Made by a program: the position numbers and the translations under genes. Below are positions 47,575 through 59,580 of a stretch of 64,000 bases of DNA, piece after piece; the stretch's first letter is position 1, and the number at the start of each line of letters is the position of its first letter. Under the pieces are notes generated by a model. That model did no database searches and had not been told where the DNA came from. It worked only from the letters and a program-made list of their open reading frames with translations. The stretch is from Orientallactaga sibirica. Its lineage: Eukaryota > Chordata > Mammalia > Rodentia > Dipodidae. The DNA is taken from positions 20,941,001 through 21,005,000 of the forward strand of contig JAEOAD010000029.1 in assembly GCA_036365145.1 (NCBI GenBank), given 5' to 3'.

Positions 47575-47765
47575 CTGCCAGGTGTGGTGGTATGTGTGTG
47601 TAATCCTAGCACTCAGGAGGCAGAGGTAGGAGGATCGCTGTAAGTTTGAGGCCACCTTCATACTACATATCCAATTCCAGGTCAGTCTGGGCTAGAGAAA
47701 GACCTTGCAAAACCAAAAAAATAAAAAATAAAAAAAAATAAAAGAAAGAAAAGAATAATAATAAT
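47575..47765 (+). mobile_element. B1 SINE
   Basis: GCCAGGTGTGGTGGTATGTG to a long A-rich tail with AATAATAATAA. Confidence 0.93.
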
Positions 47766-48215
47766 AAAATGATAAAATGTGAAAGTACAAGAATATGCCA
47801 GTTTCCCAAGTAGTTATAGTATCCATTTTTACTTTTTACTTATACCAAGAACAATATTGGCAAGAATACTAACCAAAACATTCTAAAGTAAAGTTTATCT
47901 GCCTGTTCTGTATGTGTTATAATGTGTTTTATCTTCCTTTTAATTTTAATCTAAACATAAGGCTCATGAGTGTCTCATACATATATTGATCACTGTCTTC
48001 TTTACTGACATGATTACATTTATTCTTTTTTCTAATCCATGTTATTCTTACTGTGGTAATGTTTAGTGTTATTAATATTTATAAATAATTACTTTTGAAA
48101 GGTTATGCATTTCATAATTCTATTTTTGTGCATTACAATTTTAATATAGTCACTTTGGACTATATTTTATTTACCAAATTGTAGAGTTTTCCTGTGTGTA
48201 TTTAAGAAACATATC
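47766..48215. other. AT-rich intergenic, no gene seen
   Basis: No structure recognised. Confidence 0.4.
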
Positions 48216-48217
48216 CA

Positions 48218-48455
48218 GGGCTGGAGAGATGGCTTAGTGGTTAAGTCACCTGCCTGTGAAACCTAAGGAACTCGGTTCAGTTCTCCAGGTCCCAGTTAAG
48301 CCAGATGCACATGGTAGCACATGCATCTGGAGTTTGTTTGCAGTGGCTAGAAGCCCTGGTGCACCCATTTTCACTCTCTCCCCCCCTTTATTTTTCTAAT
48401 ATATAAATTAAAAAAATGAAAAAAAAATAATTGGAGAACAAAAAAAAAAAAAAGA
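48218..48455 (+). mobile_element. tRNA-derived SINE
   Basis: GGGCTGGAGAGATGGCTTAG to an A-rich tail that is repeated twice. Confidence 0.92.
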
Positions 48456-48459
48456 AAGA

Positions 48460-48775
48460 TATCTAGGCCTGAGGAAGCTTGAAACCACACCGGTTGGAAT
48501 CTCCACATGCCACATAAGTAGCTGGGCATCGCTGTGTCTGCCTGTAATCCAAGTCCCACAAGAGAACAGACAGCAGAGAATCCCCAGAGCCTGTGTAAAA
48601 GAGCAATATCAGGTATCAGTAAAGAGACTCCAGAACAAGGGGAAGAGGGATGGCACAGGGTTCTCAGCATAGTTCTCCAGCCACTCCAGAGTTAGTGCCT
48701 CCAGCCACAGATGAGCTCATAGGATGCTACAGGGGCACATACATGTGCACACACCACATTACACACACACAAAAA
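48460..48775 (+). mobile_element. Probable composite (B4/ID-B1-like) SINE
   Basis: It contains AGCTGGGCATCGCTGTGTCT and CTGTAATCCAAGTCCCACA (B1-like) followed by unique sequence and a CA-rich end. It directly follows the A-tail of the SINE at 48218. It differs from ordinary B1 copies here, so the family call is tentative. Confidence 0.5.
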
Positions 48776-48929
48776 TAACACATTCCAATATCAAAACTGT
48801 TTTTATTATTCTATTTAAATGGTCTAATGTTCAGGATTTTTTTTCTTTAAGTCACAATTCCTAAACAATTTGTTCCTTACTAATTTGATTGTCCTTTTGA
48901 GCCACAGTGACACTCCTTTTCTCTAGTTT

Positions 48930-48973
48930 CTTTTTTTAATGTTTTTTTAATTATTTTATTTATTTTTGGAGAG

Positions 48974-49006
<33 letters not shown>

Positions 49007-49235
49007 CAGAGAAGGAGAGGGAGACATAGAGATGGGAGCGCCAGCAGTGTCTCAGCTGCTGTGAACAAAATCCAGATGTGTGTGCCCCCTTGTGGGCAAG
49101 TGCGGCATTGCGCCCTTGTGTCACTGCACCTGGCTAAACGTGGGACCTGGAGATTGGAACAGCTGGAGATTGGAACCAGTATTCTTAGGCTTAGCAGGCA
49201 GGCACCTTAACCACTAAGCCATCTCTCCAGCCCTT
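48930..49235 (-). mobile_element. tRNA-derived SINE, longer subfamily (antisense)
   Basis: TTATTTATTTTTGGAGAGAC to AAGCCATCTCTCCAGCCC. It shares the repeated GGAGATTGGAAC block with 43949-44214. Confidence 0.92.
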
Positions 49236-49635
49236 CTCTAGTTTCTTTATTCCATGATTCTAGCCTCTTTCTTCTACATGTTGCCCTGTGCTAACCATAC
49301 CCTCATACCATTTAATAAATAGACTTTGCCCCATCAAATGTTCACTTTGACTTCCTGGAGCAATTTTCCCCCTACATTTTGGTCGTTTATTTTCCTTTTG
49401 TAGTTTGAGAGCAGTTTATCAAATTTCCAGCAAAGCCTTTGGTGTTCTATTGCACTGTCACTGATGGCAATATAGAGAAGCAGCTCCCTCCAGGTGCTGA
49501 GGCACTATCTCCATATAAATAACAGATTTCTACATAGTGTCATGTATTCTTTCAGGCTTAATCACTTTCATGAGGTCTTCATCATTAAAATACCCATTCT
49601 AACATTACAGCTAAACTACCAGTGTTCAAACAGAA
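49236..49635. other. Intergenic, no gene seen
   Basis: 49240-49330 (TTTCTTCTACATGTTGCC, AATTTAATAAATAGAC-like) resembles 18890-18960 at the arm edge, so it is a diverged paralogue of that flank. No gene is seen. Confidence 0.45.
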
Positions 49636-49639
49636 TTAA

Positions 49640-49820
49640 TATTTTAAAAAATGTATTAGAGAGAGAGAGAGTATGGGCATATCAGGGCCTCTTGCTACTG
49701 CAAATTAACACATGAGCTAATTTGTGCATCTGACTTGGAATTATGTGATATTGGGGAATTGAACCTGGCCTTGCCAGCTTTACAAGCAAGAGCTTTTAAC
49801 CATTGAGCCACCTCTGTCTG
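49640..49820 (-). mobile_element. tRNA-derived SINE (antisense), degraded
   Basis: AGAGAGAGAGAGTATGGGCA to TTAACCATTGAGCCACCTCT. Confidence 0.8.
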
Positions 49821-49911
49821 CCTCCTTCTCTCTATCTCTCAAATAAATAAATGATATAGTTAATTTTAAAGATATTCATATCTGCAACTTTTTATTAGAA
49901 ATTTTCCTTAG

Positions 49912-50060
49912 TCTTTTTTTTTAGGTAGGGTTTCACTCTAGCCCATGCTGACCTGGAATTTACTAAGTAGTCTCAGGCTGGCTTCAAACTCACAGCAATC
50001 CTCCTATCTCAACCTCTCTAGTGCTGAGATTAATCACGTGTGCTATTACACCTGGATGCT
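49912..50060 (-). mobile_element. B1 SINE (antisense)
   Basis: A T-run and GGTAGGGTTTCACTCTAGCC to ACACCTGGATG. Confidence 0.9.
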
Positions 50061-50818
50061 CAGTTATTGTAATGAAAACAAATATTACTAATTTGATTAT
50101 CTTTGTGAGATGATTTGTGTGTTTATGTGTGTGTACGTGTGTGTGTACTCTTGGTTAGTTTATAATGTTTACTCCTAAGAAACTCTTTACATTCATGGAG
50201 TTAATTCTTTTTTTTTCTTTATTCTTCATGACACAGTAAATTTCATTTGTTCAGTATTCTGTTCAGTAATTTCACATATATGTTCTTGAGTTAGACTGTC
50301 TTATGCTATTCATCAATTTGCCCTTCTTCCCAATATTCCCTTAGTTACATTACTCTTTGACAGATCTGTCCTAAGCAATAGAAATAATTACCTCACATCC
50401 ACTCTGGATCCAATTATACCCCTATTTGGTTATTCCTAGTTGAGAGCTCTGGATTTCTCTGAACTGAGGCACTGTTTCTCAGTCTACACACACACAGAAA
50501 TTTCAAGAAAATGAGGCATATCCAGTTTTTTTAATTTAATTTATTTAAATTTTATTTAAATTTAAATTTAAATTTTTATTTAAATTTATTTTATTTTATT
50601 TAAATCAATATTCCTGGGAGGAATATTGATTCATAGAATGATTTCAAATTTTATTCATGTCTTCTGCAAAGTTGAATAATCAACTCCTTAATAAGACTTC
50701 TTTCTCTTGATTTAACTTGTTTTTATTTGAACTAATTTATGGTGAACACCAATATTTCTTATTCCTGTCAAGTAAAATTTGTACTTAATAAGTCTTAAAA
50801 GACAAATTATAAGGGAAT
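50061..50818. other. AT-rich intergenic, no gene seen
   Basis: It contains a (TTTAAA)-type low-complexity block at 50525-50605 and antisense L1-like texture at 50210-50350. No gene is seen. Confidence 0.4.
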
Positions 50819-50995
50819 ATGGAGGCTATAGAGACAGTTCAGAGGTTAAAGGTAGTTACTTGCAAAGTCAGATGCCTGGATTTTATTCCCCAATATCCAA
50901 ATAAAACCAGATGCACAAATTCATGCATGCATCTGGAGTTCATTTGCAGAGGCAGGTGGCCCTGGCACAACTCTATAAACTCTCTCTCTCTCTTT

Positions 50996-51058
<63 letters not shown>

Positions 51059-51075
51059 TAAACAAATAGTAAAAT
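50819..51075 (+). mobile_element. tRNA-derived SINE with (CT)n(CA)n tract
   Basis: GGAGGCTATAGAGACAGTTC to ACTTAAACAAATAG. The microsatellite 50978-51058 grew from the SINE's CT tract. Confidence 0.85.
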
Positions 51076-51460
51076 AGTTAAAAAAGTATGTATGCATGCA
51101 TTCATGAGCACCTTGTTCCCAGCTTAGCTGATGTCTACTGTCATATTCCTTAATTGTACAACACCATAATACTTTCAAAATTAAGTAGTAGCACTATATA
51201 TACCAGAAGTCAACTGTCCCTCTATGAAGTTACCCAGAACTGGATATCTGAGGGAAGACAGGGAAAGCTGAAACTTCACCCCCATTAGAGGCCAGAGTAG
51301 TTCTGATAAAAAGAGAAAGACAACATGTGAGGCAGTCCCAAATCCTGATCCAGAATAGTCTTGTACTGGAAATCTCCATGAATTCTTGCCAGTCACTATC
51401 CACAGACCCTGAACTACATGGGCCCACAGTGATTCATGTTATTGCCTCTCCCTAAGATAG

Positions 51461-51470
51461 TTTTATAAAA
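51461..51470 (+). promoter_or_regulatory. TATA box of REG3 copy E
   Basis: TTTTATAAAA, followed about 25 bp later by a presumed exon 1 (about 51493-51520) that ends CAAAACAG|GTAAAT. Both box and donor are in the form expected for a working promoter and first exon. Confidence 0.75.
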
Positions 51471-51492
51471 GCCCAGCTTTGGCTATTCTGAT

Positions 51493-54110
51493 GAACCATC
51501 CTGGATTATCTTCAAAACAGGTAAATTGGAGGCGAAGATGATCTGAGCAGTGGCAGGGGTTAACCCCTCATAGTATATGAGAAGGTGTAGGAAGGAAGGT
51601 CCTGATTTCACAGAACATGGAACTCTGAGAATAGCAAAGGCTGCCCTGGTTGCTCTCAGAGGAAGAAAGAATGTAGATTCCCCATTTCATTCTAGAACAC
51701 AGAGGGATGAGGAACAATATTACTTTATTGTGCCAGCATACAGAGGTGAATGGAAGGAGCAATGTCTCTCAGTGTTCTCTCTCTCACTACTTAACCCTTA
51801 GGGAATCTGATTGACTCTCACTGACAGACAGGATACTGCCTCCCATGGCCATGACCGCCCTGTCCTTGATGTTGCTCTTTTACCTAGTGTGTCTGTCTCA
51901 GGCGCAAGGTAAGAATTTTCTGCTTCTAGACCAGGTTGCCTGTGAGTAGTCAGAGCCAAGAAATAAAGAAATATTCATGAGTGCTTCATGTGGTAATGGT
52001 GAGGAGTTTTCCACACAGGGAGATTGTCTACAATACCTCTGTCATCCTACCTTTCCTCTGGCCACTAGAACAGGAAGTACAAATGTAGTAGGTAATCAGA
52101 GGCATGGGAGGGATTTTCATGCTGTCATAAACATCTAAGTATATTGGTGGATTTAATAATCACAGAGTGAAAGTCAGTTATGCAATGCCTGGAAGGAGAA
52201 ATGTATGGAGGGTGCACTAGAAAGAATTGTCAGATTAGACTGATCAGAATTTCCATAATAGAAAGATCATGAAAGGTCAAGTGAAAGGAAATGATCCCCG
52301 TGGAGTACTTTTAAAATAAGCAAGATTTCTAAAATTTGTTGAAGCATGAGGGATAGTTAGGATTTAGGTGTTGTTCCAAAAATATATGGCTCCCCAATAT
52401 TTCCCAAGTTGAATGCAAATATAAACTCTGCTCTGCATTTCACCTATCTCTTTTGACTATCTCTCCTCCCCAGGTGAAGTACAGAATGAACTGCCAAATC
52501 CACTCATAAAATGCCCCCAAGGCTCTCATTTTTGGGCCACTCACTGCTATGCTTTGTATAGCACACAAAAATCCTGGCATGAGGCAGAGGTGAGTTCTGA
52601 ACATCTACGTTAAGGACAAGAGTGGGAAGCATATGTGGGACATGGGGGACTGGTCCCTAATTTCCATGTCTCTATGTGAGACTGAACATTCCATCCTGCA
52701 CAATCATACTCTTATGTACAACTTCCATGCCTTGATCTACTGAGGTCTCAGTCTCCCTTTCCTCACACAGCTGACCTGCAAAGATTGGCCTTCAGGACAC
52801 CTAGCGTCTGTGCTCAGTGCAGCTGAGTCTTCCTACGTGTCCTCCTTCCTGAAGAGCCACATGCACAACTACCAATATGTCTGGATTGGCCTCCATGACC
52901 CCACACTGGTGCGCTTCTATCATTTCCTCTCTGTTACCACTCTAGTGGCTTTTCAGTCCAGGCCACTCCCTGTTCCTGTAGAGGAAGAACTCAAAGAGTA
53001 CACACAGCTCAGATGCTCTGTGCAATTTTGGGTCAAGGGCAAGTTAAGAACCTGAGCTTGAGGTTGTCCCCAGTCTTCAGATGAAGTCCATGGGCTTTTG
53101 AATTTACAACATCCCCAAATTAATCCTTGGAATTTTGTCCTATGAGAGTTAGATCGTTTGTATCTGTGATTCTGTAAACCTTATTTTTCCTTCCTAGTAT
53201 CACTAATGAGCCTCAGGTTTCAATTAAAAATTCACAACATGCTTAGTTCAACAAGGATCATATTATTTGATTGATTTTTTAAAAGTTTGTGAGAACTGTG
53301 TGGGATTTGGTATCAGGTGAGAGACTTTAGGGTTGATCTTTCAAGTGACAGGATCTCTAGGAAGCATGTGGATGAGCTTGTGTAATTTCATGAGGATCAG
53401 CATATGGATCAGCAGGCCTAGCTAAGGGACCCCACAAGGCTTCAGTGGTCATTCCCTTCTGATTTAGGGCTATGAATCCTATGGAGGTGTTTGGCAATGG
53501 AGTAACAATAATAAGCTGAAATATGTTAACTGGGAAAGGAATCCTTTCACCGCCATAGACCGTGGTCACTGTGCGAGTTTGACAGCAAAATCAGGTGAGA
53601 TACAGAACACCTCTACCCAAATTTCCTCCACTCCTCATCTATGTATAAGACTGTCCTTTTGTTATCCTGCTGAGCCAGGGAATGCAACCTGCATTGATCT
53701 TTTCCCATTTTCTCTTTTGCTTATTTCCCCAGGATTTGCATCCAGATAAAGAGGAGGGAAAGGGTTTATAGTATAGACTGGGCTGCTTCACTGGGCACTT
53801 CAGATACAACTGCTTTCTTAATTCTCCTTTCCTTTATCTCCAGATTATCTGAAGTGGAGAGACTACTCCTGTGACATGTTGTTACCCTATGTCTGCAAGT
53901 TCAAGTACTAGAGTGTGGACCCTGCAGCTCGAGCTTACTATGTAGGTCATCATACCTACAAGATTGACCCTGGAAGAGAGTGTTCTCACACCACACTTGA
54001 CCCCTTATGCAGATCTTTTCCTCTCCTGCCATCTTCCCTACCATCATTTCAGGCCTGTCTCTGGGTTCTGTGATCTAATATCTCACATAGCAAAATAAAC
54101 AGAAAATTTA
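51493..54110 (+). CDS. Reg3: REG3-like secreted C-type lectin (copy E)
   Basis: The exons are about 51493-51520 (non-coding), 51802-51908, 52474-52589, 52771-52908, 53468-53594 and 53844 onward. Coding runs from ATG 51845 to TAG 53911: 513 nt, 170 aa. All introns are GT-AG. The signal peptide is [18 protein letters not shown], cleaved near SQAQG. The lectin domain has all six family cysteines ([32 protein letters not shown]) plus [25 protein letters not shown] and WQWSNNN. The usual family start codon, four codons upstream, is ATA here, so translation should begin at the next in-frame ATG, which still leaves a good signal peptide. A Lys just before the first lectin-domain Cys (PLIK|C) could be a trypsin site, as REG3 proteins are trimmed there. 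The Glu-Pro-Asn motif is replaced by YESYGGVW. A poly(A) signal lies at 54094. Known relatives are secreted in gut and pancreas. The paralogue letter cannot be fixed from this window. Confidence 0.9.
54094..54099 (+). terminator. Poly(A) signal of copy E
   Basis: AATAAA about 183 bp after the stop codon, at the place where copy B has only ATTAAA-like sequence. Confidence 0.7.
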
Positions 54111-54830
54111 CGCATGCATGCTTTTACATTCTGTTCATAAAGTAAATGGACTATAAGGAAAAATCATCAGAGTTAGGTTTTTAAAGACGACACTACCTTA
54201 TAATATCTGTCATTGCTATAAATAGACACATATGCAATAAAAGTAAATATAAGGATAAGGAACACAAACAATGGTGGCTTTGATATAAATAACACTGGAA
54301 TAACCTTGATATATTTAAGATAAGCATATTTCAAAAAACAGGACATTATCAAAAATCAAGAATGATATTAGAAAATGTAAAAGAGCCTAATTCTCACACA
54401 TGAAAATATCCTTAAATAAACCCAGTGTATACCCTCCAAAGAAGCATCTAGTACAAGTAGACCTATTTGAGAAGGAGACAGTGTTCTGCAGGAGGCAGTG
54501 GATGGCAAGGAAAAGTCATGGGAGGTGAATATGATCAAAATACACTATATACATGTTCAACAATTATTCATAATGACATTTTAAATCGTGCTCAATGTTC
54601 CAAAAAAAACTGAACCACAATTAAGTATTCCTGTAACAGAACATCAAACATGGGCATTAATCCGTGGAACCACAATGGACACAGAAATCCCCACCACTGT
54701 AAAGGCACACTTTCACCTAAAACAGGCTGCTCCAGATACATGTACTATGGTGTTGGTAATATGATTAACCACGATGTTTATACTACATCTAACCAGGCAT
54801 CATCATTAACAAACAACACCTTATACACTA
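54111..54830 (+). other. 3' flank of copy E, shared with copies B and D
   Basis: It aligns, diverged, with 23750-24445 (TCAGAGTTAG, AACACTGGAAT, ACACAGAAA...CACCACT blocks), so the duplicated REG3 unit included about 0.9 kb of 3' flank. No further gene is seen. Confidence 0.65.
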
Positions 54831-55075
54831 TTAGTTGCATATGCTCAGAACTGTGTGCCTGACTTGTGTCTGTAGTTTCATTGCATTGTCCAGCATATTA
54901 GATTGTCACACAGTATATCATTAGCCCTGAAAATATTAAAATTCCAAATCATTGGTATATTTTTAATTAATAAATATTGCTATAGCAAGTTTTCTTAATG
55001 AAAAATATAATCTCAACTATTGTAAATAGTGGATCCATTCCACATACATTTTTCAACACCTCTCTTTTTCTGAAA
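54831..55075. other. AT-rich intergenic, no gene seen
   Basis: No structure recognised. Confidence 0.35.
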
Positions 55076-55077
55076 AT

Positions 55078-55296
55078 ATTGTTTTATTTATTTGTTTATT
55101 TACTTATTTATTTATATAAGACAGAATGAAACAGAGATAGTGAGTATGAACATTCTAGGCTTCTTGTCACTGTAAACACTGCAAATGCATATACCACCTT
55201 GTGTATCTGGCTTTTTGTGGATGTGGGGAGTCACAGCTGGGCTATCAGGGTTTGCAAGAAAGCATCTTTAAGGGCTGAACCATCTCTTCAGCCCAA
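55078..55296 (-). mobile_element. tRNA-derived SINE (antisense), degraded
   Basis: TTATTTATTTGTTTATTTAC to GAACCATCTCTTCAGCCC. Confidence 0.85.
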
Positions 55297-55910
55297 CACC
55301 TTTCTCTTTTAGTAACTAAATGCCCAAGCAGTCCAAATATTTGGAAGGACATAGTTTATTTGACCAACATTCTCAGTCAACATAATTCACTTGACAATGA
55401 GAATATACTCTATCCAGGTTTGGTATGTGGCACACAGCTGTAATTCCAGCCTTAGGAGGCCAGACAGAAGAAATTATGTAAGTTCAAGTCCACCCAAATA
55501 TATAGATGTAGATAGGTGATTAGATAGATATAGATGATAGATACATGACAGTGCAAATTATCTCCTTTATAATATATATACTTTTAAGTTAAAATGTAAC
55601 ATTAACCAAAGAAGGCCAGATTATCGTGTATAAACTGTATCAGAACAAATTTCAAATAATAGGAATTATACAAAGCATTTTTGTCTAATGACAATAGAAA
55701 GAAACTAGGATGACAGCTAAAAAGGTAGTAGAAACAACGCAAAAGACAAACATTTGAAGATATAGCAAGACACCAGTAGTTAATTAATGGTGGAAAGAAC
55801 TCATGAGGGCACCTGAAATTAGTATGGACAAACTCAAAATACAATTTATTAATATTGACATTAAATTAATTTCTTCGTTTTGTTGGGATTACTCTGTTAA
55901 AAATATTGGG
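55297..55910. other. Intergenic with an old B1-like piece
   Basis: 55415-55500 (TATGTGGCACACAGCTGTAA) looks like a worn B1 SINE. The rest shows no gene. Confidence 0.4.
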
Positions 55911-55924
55911 AGCTTCAATATGTT

Positions 55925-56178
55925 AAAATACAGGAAATTGGTTGTAATTCTATTGGGCCATCCCCTTTGGTCCCCTCTCCCCCACTCCCATTCCACTGAG
56001 GGCCCTTCTCAGTTGGGATATCAGTAATGACCATGGAGTCATGAAAGCACCAGTCAGTCTCTGTTCAGGAGTGGTGGGAGGCAATGCCTCAGAGTACACC
56101 TGCCCATACTGTGGCTCTTTTATCCTTTCTTCTGCCTCTACAATGTTCCCTGAACCTTGGAGGGTATGTTATACGTGT
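55925..56178 (-). repeat. Antisense L1 3'UTR remnant
   Basis: GGGCCATCCCCTTTGG-type C-rich sequence, CATTCCACTGAGG and CCCTGAACCTTGGAGGGT match 17040-17245. Confidence 0.65.
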
Positions 56179-56383
56179 CTTTTAGTTTATTTATTTATTT
56201 GTTTATTTATGACAGAGAGATACAAAGTTGAGAATGGGCACATCAGAGCCTCTAACTACTGCAAATGAACTCCAGATGCATGCACCACCTTGTGTATCTG
56301 GCTTTATGTGTTTACTTGGAAATTTAACTTGGGTCCTTTGGCTTTTCAGGCAATTGTCTGAACCATGTTTCCAGCCAAGCCCT
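56179..56383 (-). mobile_element. tRNA-derived SINE (antisense)
   Basis: TTTATTTATTTGTTTATTTA to CCATGTTTCCAGCC, set inside L1 3'UTR sequence. Confidence 0.88.
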
Positions 56384-57525
56384 TTAGATTTTATTTATTG
56401 ATTTATTTTAATATTCATTATTATTATTATTAACAACATGTTTCCTCTGGATACGTCATGTGTTGGTACCTTCTTTCCCTCATCCCTGCCCCCATTCCAC
56501 TGGGTACGCTCCTCAGTGGGGTTGCAGGTATTCCCCATGGGTTGTGGTTTATGTGTTGTGGTAACAATAGTGAGTTATTTTGAGGGGAATGGAATGCCTG
56601 TAGTCTTGATGTCTCAACCTGTGGCTCTTACAATCTTTCAACCCCCTCTTCTGCAAAATTCCCTGAGATATGGTGGGTGAGTTTTAAGTCTACTTCAGTG
56701 ATGAGCTCTTAGGAACTGCTGAATCTATGCTTTGGTAGGTGTTGAGTATCCTCAGGGTCTGTTGCCTTCATCCTGGCACTGATTATCAGGATAACATAGA
56801 AGCAGCACTCTTTCTCATCTCCCCAATCCTCTGTGGTTTGGCTGAAGTGCAAGGGGTAGTTTATCTCCTCTGGTCTCACTGCCTTCTGAAAAAGAGAACA
56901 GACCTAGATTCTCCATGGGACAGTGAATCAGCATAGTTTAACTGGGGTAAGCATCATTAATTTAGGGAACATTTGATGTATGTAACCCATCTTTTAGCCA
57001 AGGACTAGGGAGAGCTTGACACTGGAGAACATAACCTTTCTCTCCATGGGATTCTGATCTGGTTCCCAATTCCAGATATGGGTTCCTTTACACTGAACGG
57101 ATCTCTTAGCCAACCAAAAAGCTATTGGTTACCCACTGAAACTTGTGTGCCACTATTACACAGCTGTGTACATCAGTCAGGGTGATTGGTTCTGAGTAGC
57201 ATAGACTTCTGGTTGCTCATACCATTTTGGCCATTTTCCCCAGTAACTCATGCAGAGCATTCCAGCACTAGACAGGCTAACTGTCTAGGAACTGACTTTC
57301 TTTTGAATTCCAACCAGTTCTCTCTGTCCTCTGTGTCAGCAGCATATGGTTTCTTCAGCAATAGGGTCTTAGCTTTTGCCTCAGGCAGGTAATCAAATGC
57401 TTTGACAGAAAGCTCTTTTGATTTGGGGACCTTGTATGTCTCTCCGATCAACAGCTCAATGCGGGTAGCAAAACATCTCTGGTACTGGGAGTTAGAGGTC
57501 AGAGACAGAATAAAAATTTTCTTTT
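56384..57525 (-). repeat. Antisense L1 3'UTR, second piece
   Basis: It begins T-rich (possible poly(A) end) at 56390-56430 and continues with C-rich 3'UTR. 56690-57065 matches 32890-33300, and 57330-57480 (AGCAATAGGGTCTTA) matches 1310-1340. Confidence 0.65.
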
Positions 57526-57527
57526 CA

Positions 57528-57676
57528 GGGGTTGGAGAGATGGCTTAGTGGTTAAGGTGTTTGCCTGTGAAGCCTAAGGACCCTGGTTCAATTCCCCATG
57601 TCCCACATAAGCCAGATGCACATGGTGGTGCATACCTCTGGAGTTCATTTTCAGTGGCTAGATATCCTGGGGCACC

Positions 57677-57721
<45 letters not shown>

Positions 57722-57730
57722 TGTCTCTAA

Positions 57731-57765
<35 letters not shown>

Positions 57766-57783
57766 AAATAAAAATCAATTTTT
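57528..57783 (+). mobile_element. tRNA-derived SINE with expanded (CT)n and (TAAA)n
   Basis: GGGTTGGAGAGATGGCTTAG, (CT)n at 57679-57717 and (AAAT)n at 57730-57768. A second ATTTTCTTTTCAG after the tail (57788) repeats the left flank AATTTTCTTTTCAG (57514), a target-site duplication. Confidence 0.95.
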
Positions 57784-57929
57784 TTTTTCTTTTCAGCTTA
57801 GGCTTCATCCCACCCTCACAAGGGCCCTACCTTTCAGATGCTCTCCACTTTCTCCTATTGAGGATTATATCTTTAGGCTATCTCCAAGGATAAAGATTTC
57901 TATGGTATTAGCTCATTTGGGATTTGATT

Positions 57930-59525
57930 TTGTGTTTATTTTTCCCCTCTCATCTTCCCCTCCCACCAGACCCTTCCGTCCTTATTGCCTGGGCCTTGGG
58001 TTGCCTATCAGGTATGACAGCAACTACAGCAGGTCCAGGTTAGGAACCGCAGATAAATGACACCAGGTGGTGTTTGTCTTTCTGAGATTGTGTGAGTTCA
58101 CTGAGTATGACCTGTTCTATGACTGTCCATTTTTCTACAAATTTCATTGTATCAATTTTTCTTATTGCTGAGTAGAATTTCATCATGTAACTCTACCACA
58201 ACTTCGTTATCCATTCATCCAATGAGGGGCACCTGGGTTGATACCACTTCTTAGTTATAATGAATTAAGCAGCTGTAAACATGGTTGAACAAATGTCTCT
58301 GTATTGATGCATGGAGCATTTAGGATAAATGCCCAGTAAGGAAATAATAACTGGGTCTGTTGGTAGCTCTATGTTCATCCTTTTCAGGAATCTCCAAATT
58401 GATTTCCATAGTGGTTGCACAATATTTGCACATTCCCCACCAATGCTGGATGAGGCTTACTGTTTCCCTACATCCTCACCAACATTTGTGATGGTTAGAT
58501 TTTTTAATGATTGCCATCCTTACTGTTATAAGGTGGACTCTCATGGTTGTTTTAATTCGTATTCCCTTAATGAATAGGGATATTAAACATTTTCTTAAGT
58601 GGATGTCAGCCATTTGTATTTCTTCTTCTGAGAACTCCCTATTCAGTTCTTGGCCCCATTTGTGGATTTGGTTGTTTCATTTTTGTTGTTGTTGTTTAGT
58701 TTTTTGAGTTCTTTGTAGATTCTAGATATTAGGCTTCTGTCAGTGGGTAATCTGTTGTCTCTGCTTATGCTGTGTTTATCTCTGAAAAAGCTTTTCAGTT
58801 TCATGAGATCCCCATGATTCAGTGATTGTTTAATATCCTTGGCTACTGGGATTTGTTCAAGAAGTCTTTCCCCAGTCCTATTTTTTGAAGAATGTTTCAT
58901 GTTTTTTTCTTCCAGTAGGAGAAGAGTTTCAGGTCTTATATTGAGGTCTTTAATCCATTTGGACTTTTGTGTATGGAAAGATGAGTGGGTCTAGTTTCAT
59001 TTTTCTACATATGGTTATCCAATTTGTCCAACACCATTTGTTAAACATGCTGTATCTTCTCCAGTGTACATTATTACCACCTTTGTGAAAGATAAGTAGC
59101 TATAGGTACTTGATGTAAGGTCTGAGTATTCAATTCTGTTCCATTGATCTATGGTTCAGTTCTTTTGCCAATACCATGTTGTTTTTGTTACTATCGCTTT
59201 GTAATATAGCTTTACATCAGGTATGGTGATACCTCCAGAGATGCTTTTCTTTTCTTTTTAATTTTTTTTTCTTTTTCTTTTTTGCTAATGATATGTTTGC
59301 ATATCTGAGGCCTGCTGTCATTCCATATGAATTTGGAGATCACTTTTTCTATCTCTGTGAAGAATGATGCTGGTATTTTTTATTGGTATTGCATTAAATC
59401 TGTATATTGCTTGTGGTAGAATTACCATCTTCACAATATTAATTGTACTTATCCAGGAACATGGGAGGTTTTTCCGTCTTTGCTTTCTATCTTCTCAAGT
59501 CCTCCTTGATTTCTTTCTTGAGATT
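57930..59525 (-). pseudogene. L1 ORF2 3' part and 3'UTR start, broken
   Basis: Antisense ORF2 C-terminal coding sequence with many stops. One readable segment is 58900-58643 (DRSLISRIYKELKKLNN). It ends in C-rich 3'UTR-like sequence at 57940-58030. Confidence 0.8.
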
Positions 59526-59580
59526 TAAAAAATATATATTTTATTTTAATTAATTAATTAATTTGACAGAGAAAGAGGGC
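59526..59580. repeat. A/T-rich tail fragment between two L1 pieces
   Basis: TATTTTATTTTAATTAATTA then GACAGAGAAAGAGG looks like the start of an antisense SINE, cut short. Confidence 0.45.

Noticed and set aside
55803..56027. 74-residue open frame beyond copy E
   Set aside because: It runs into antisense L1 3'UTR and shows no domain.
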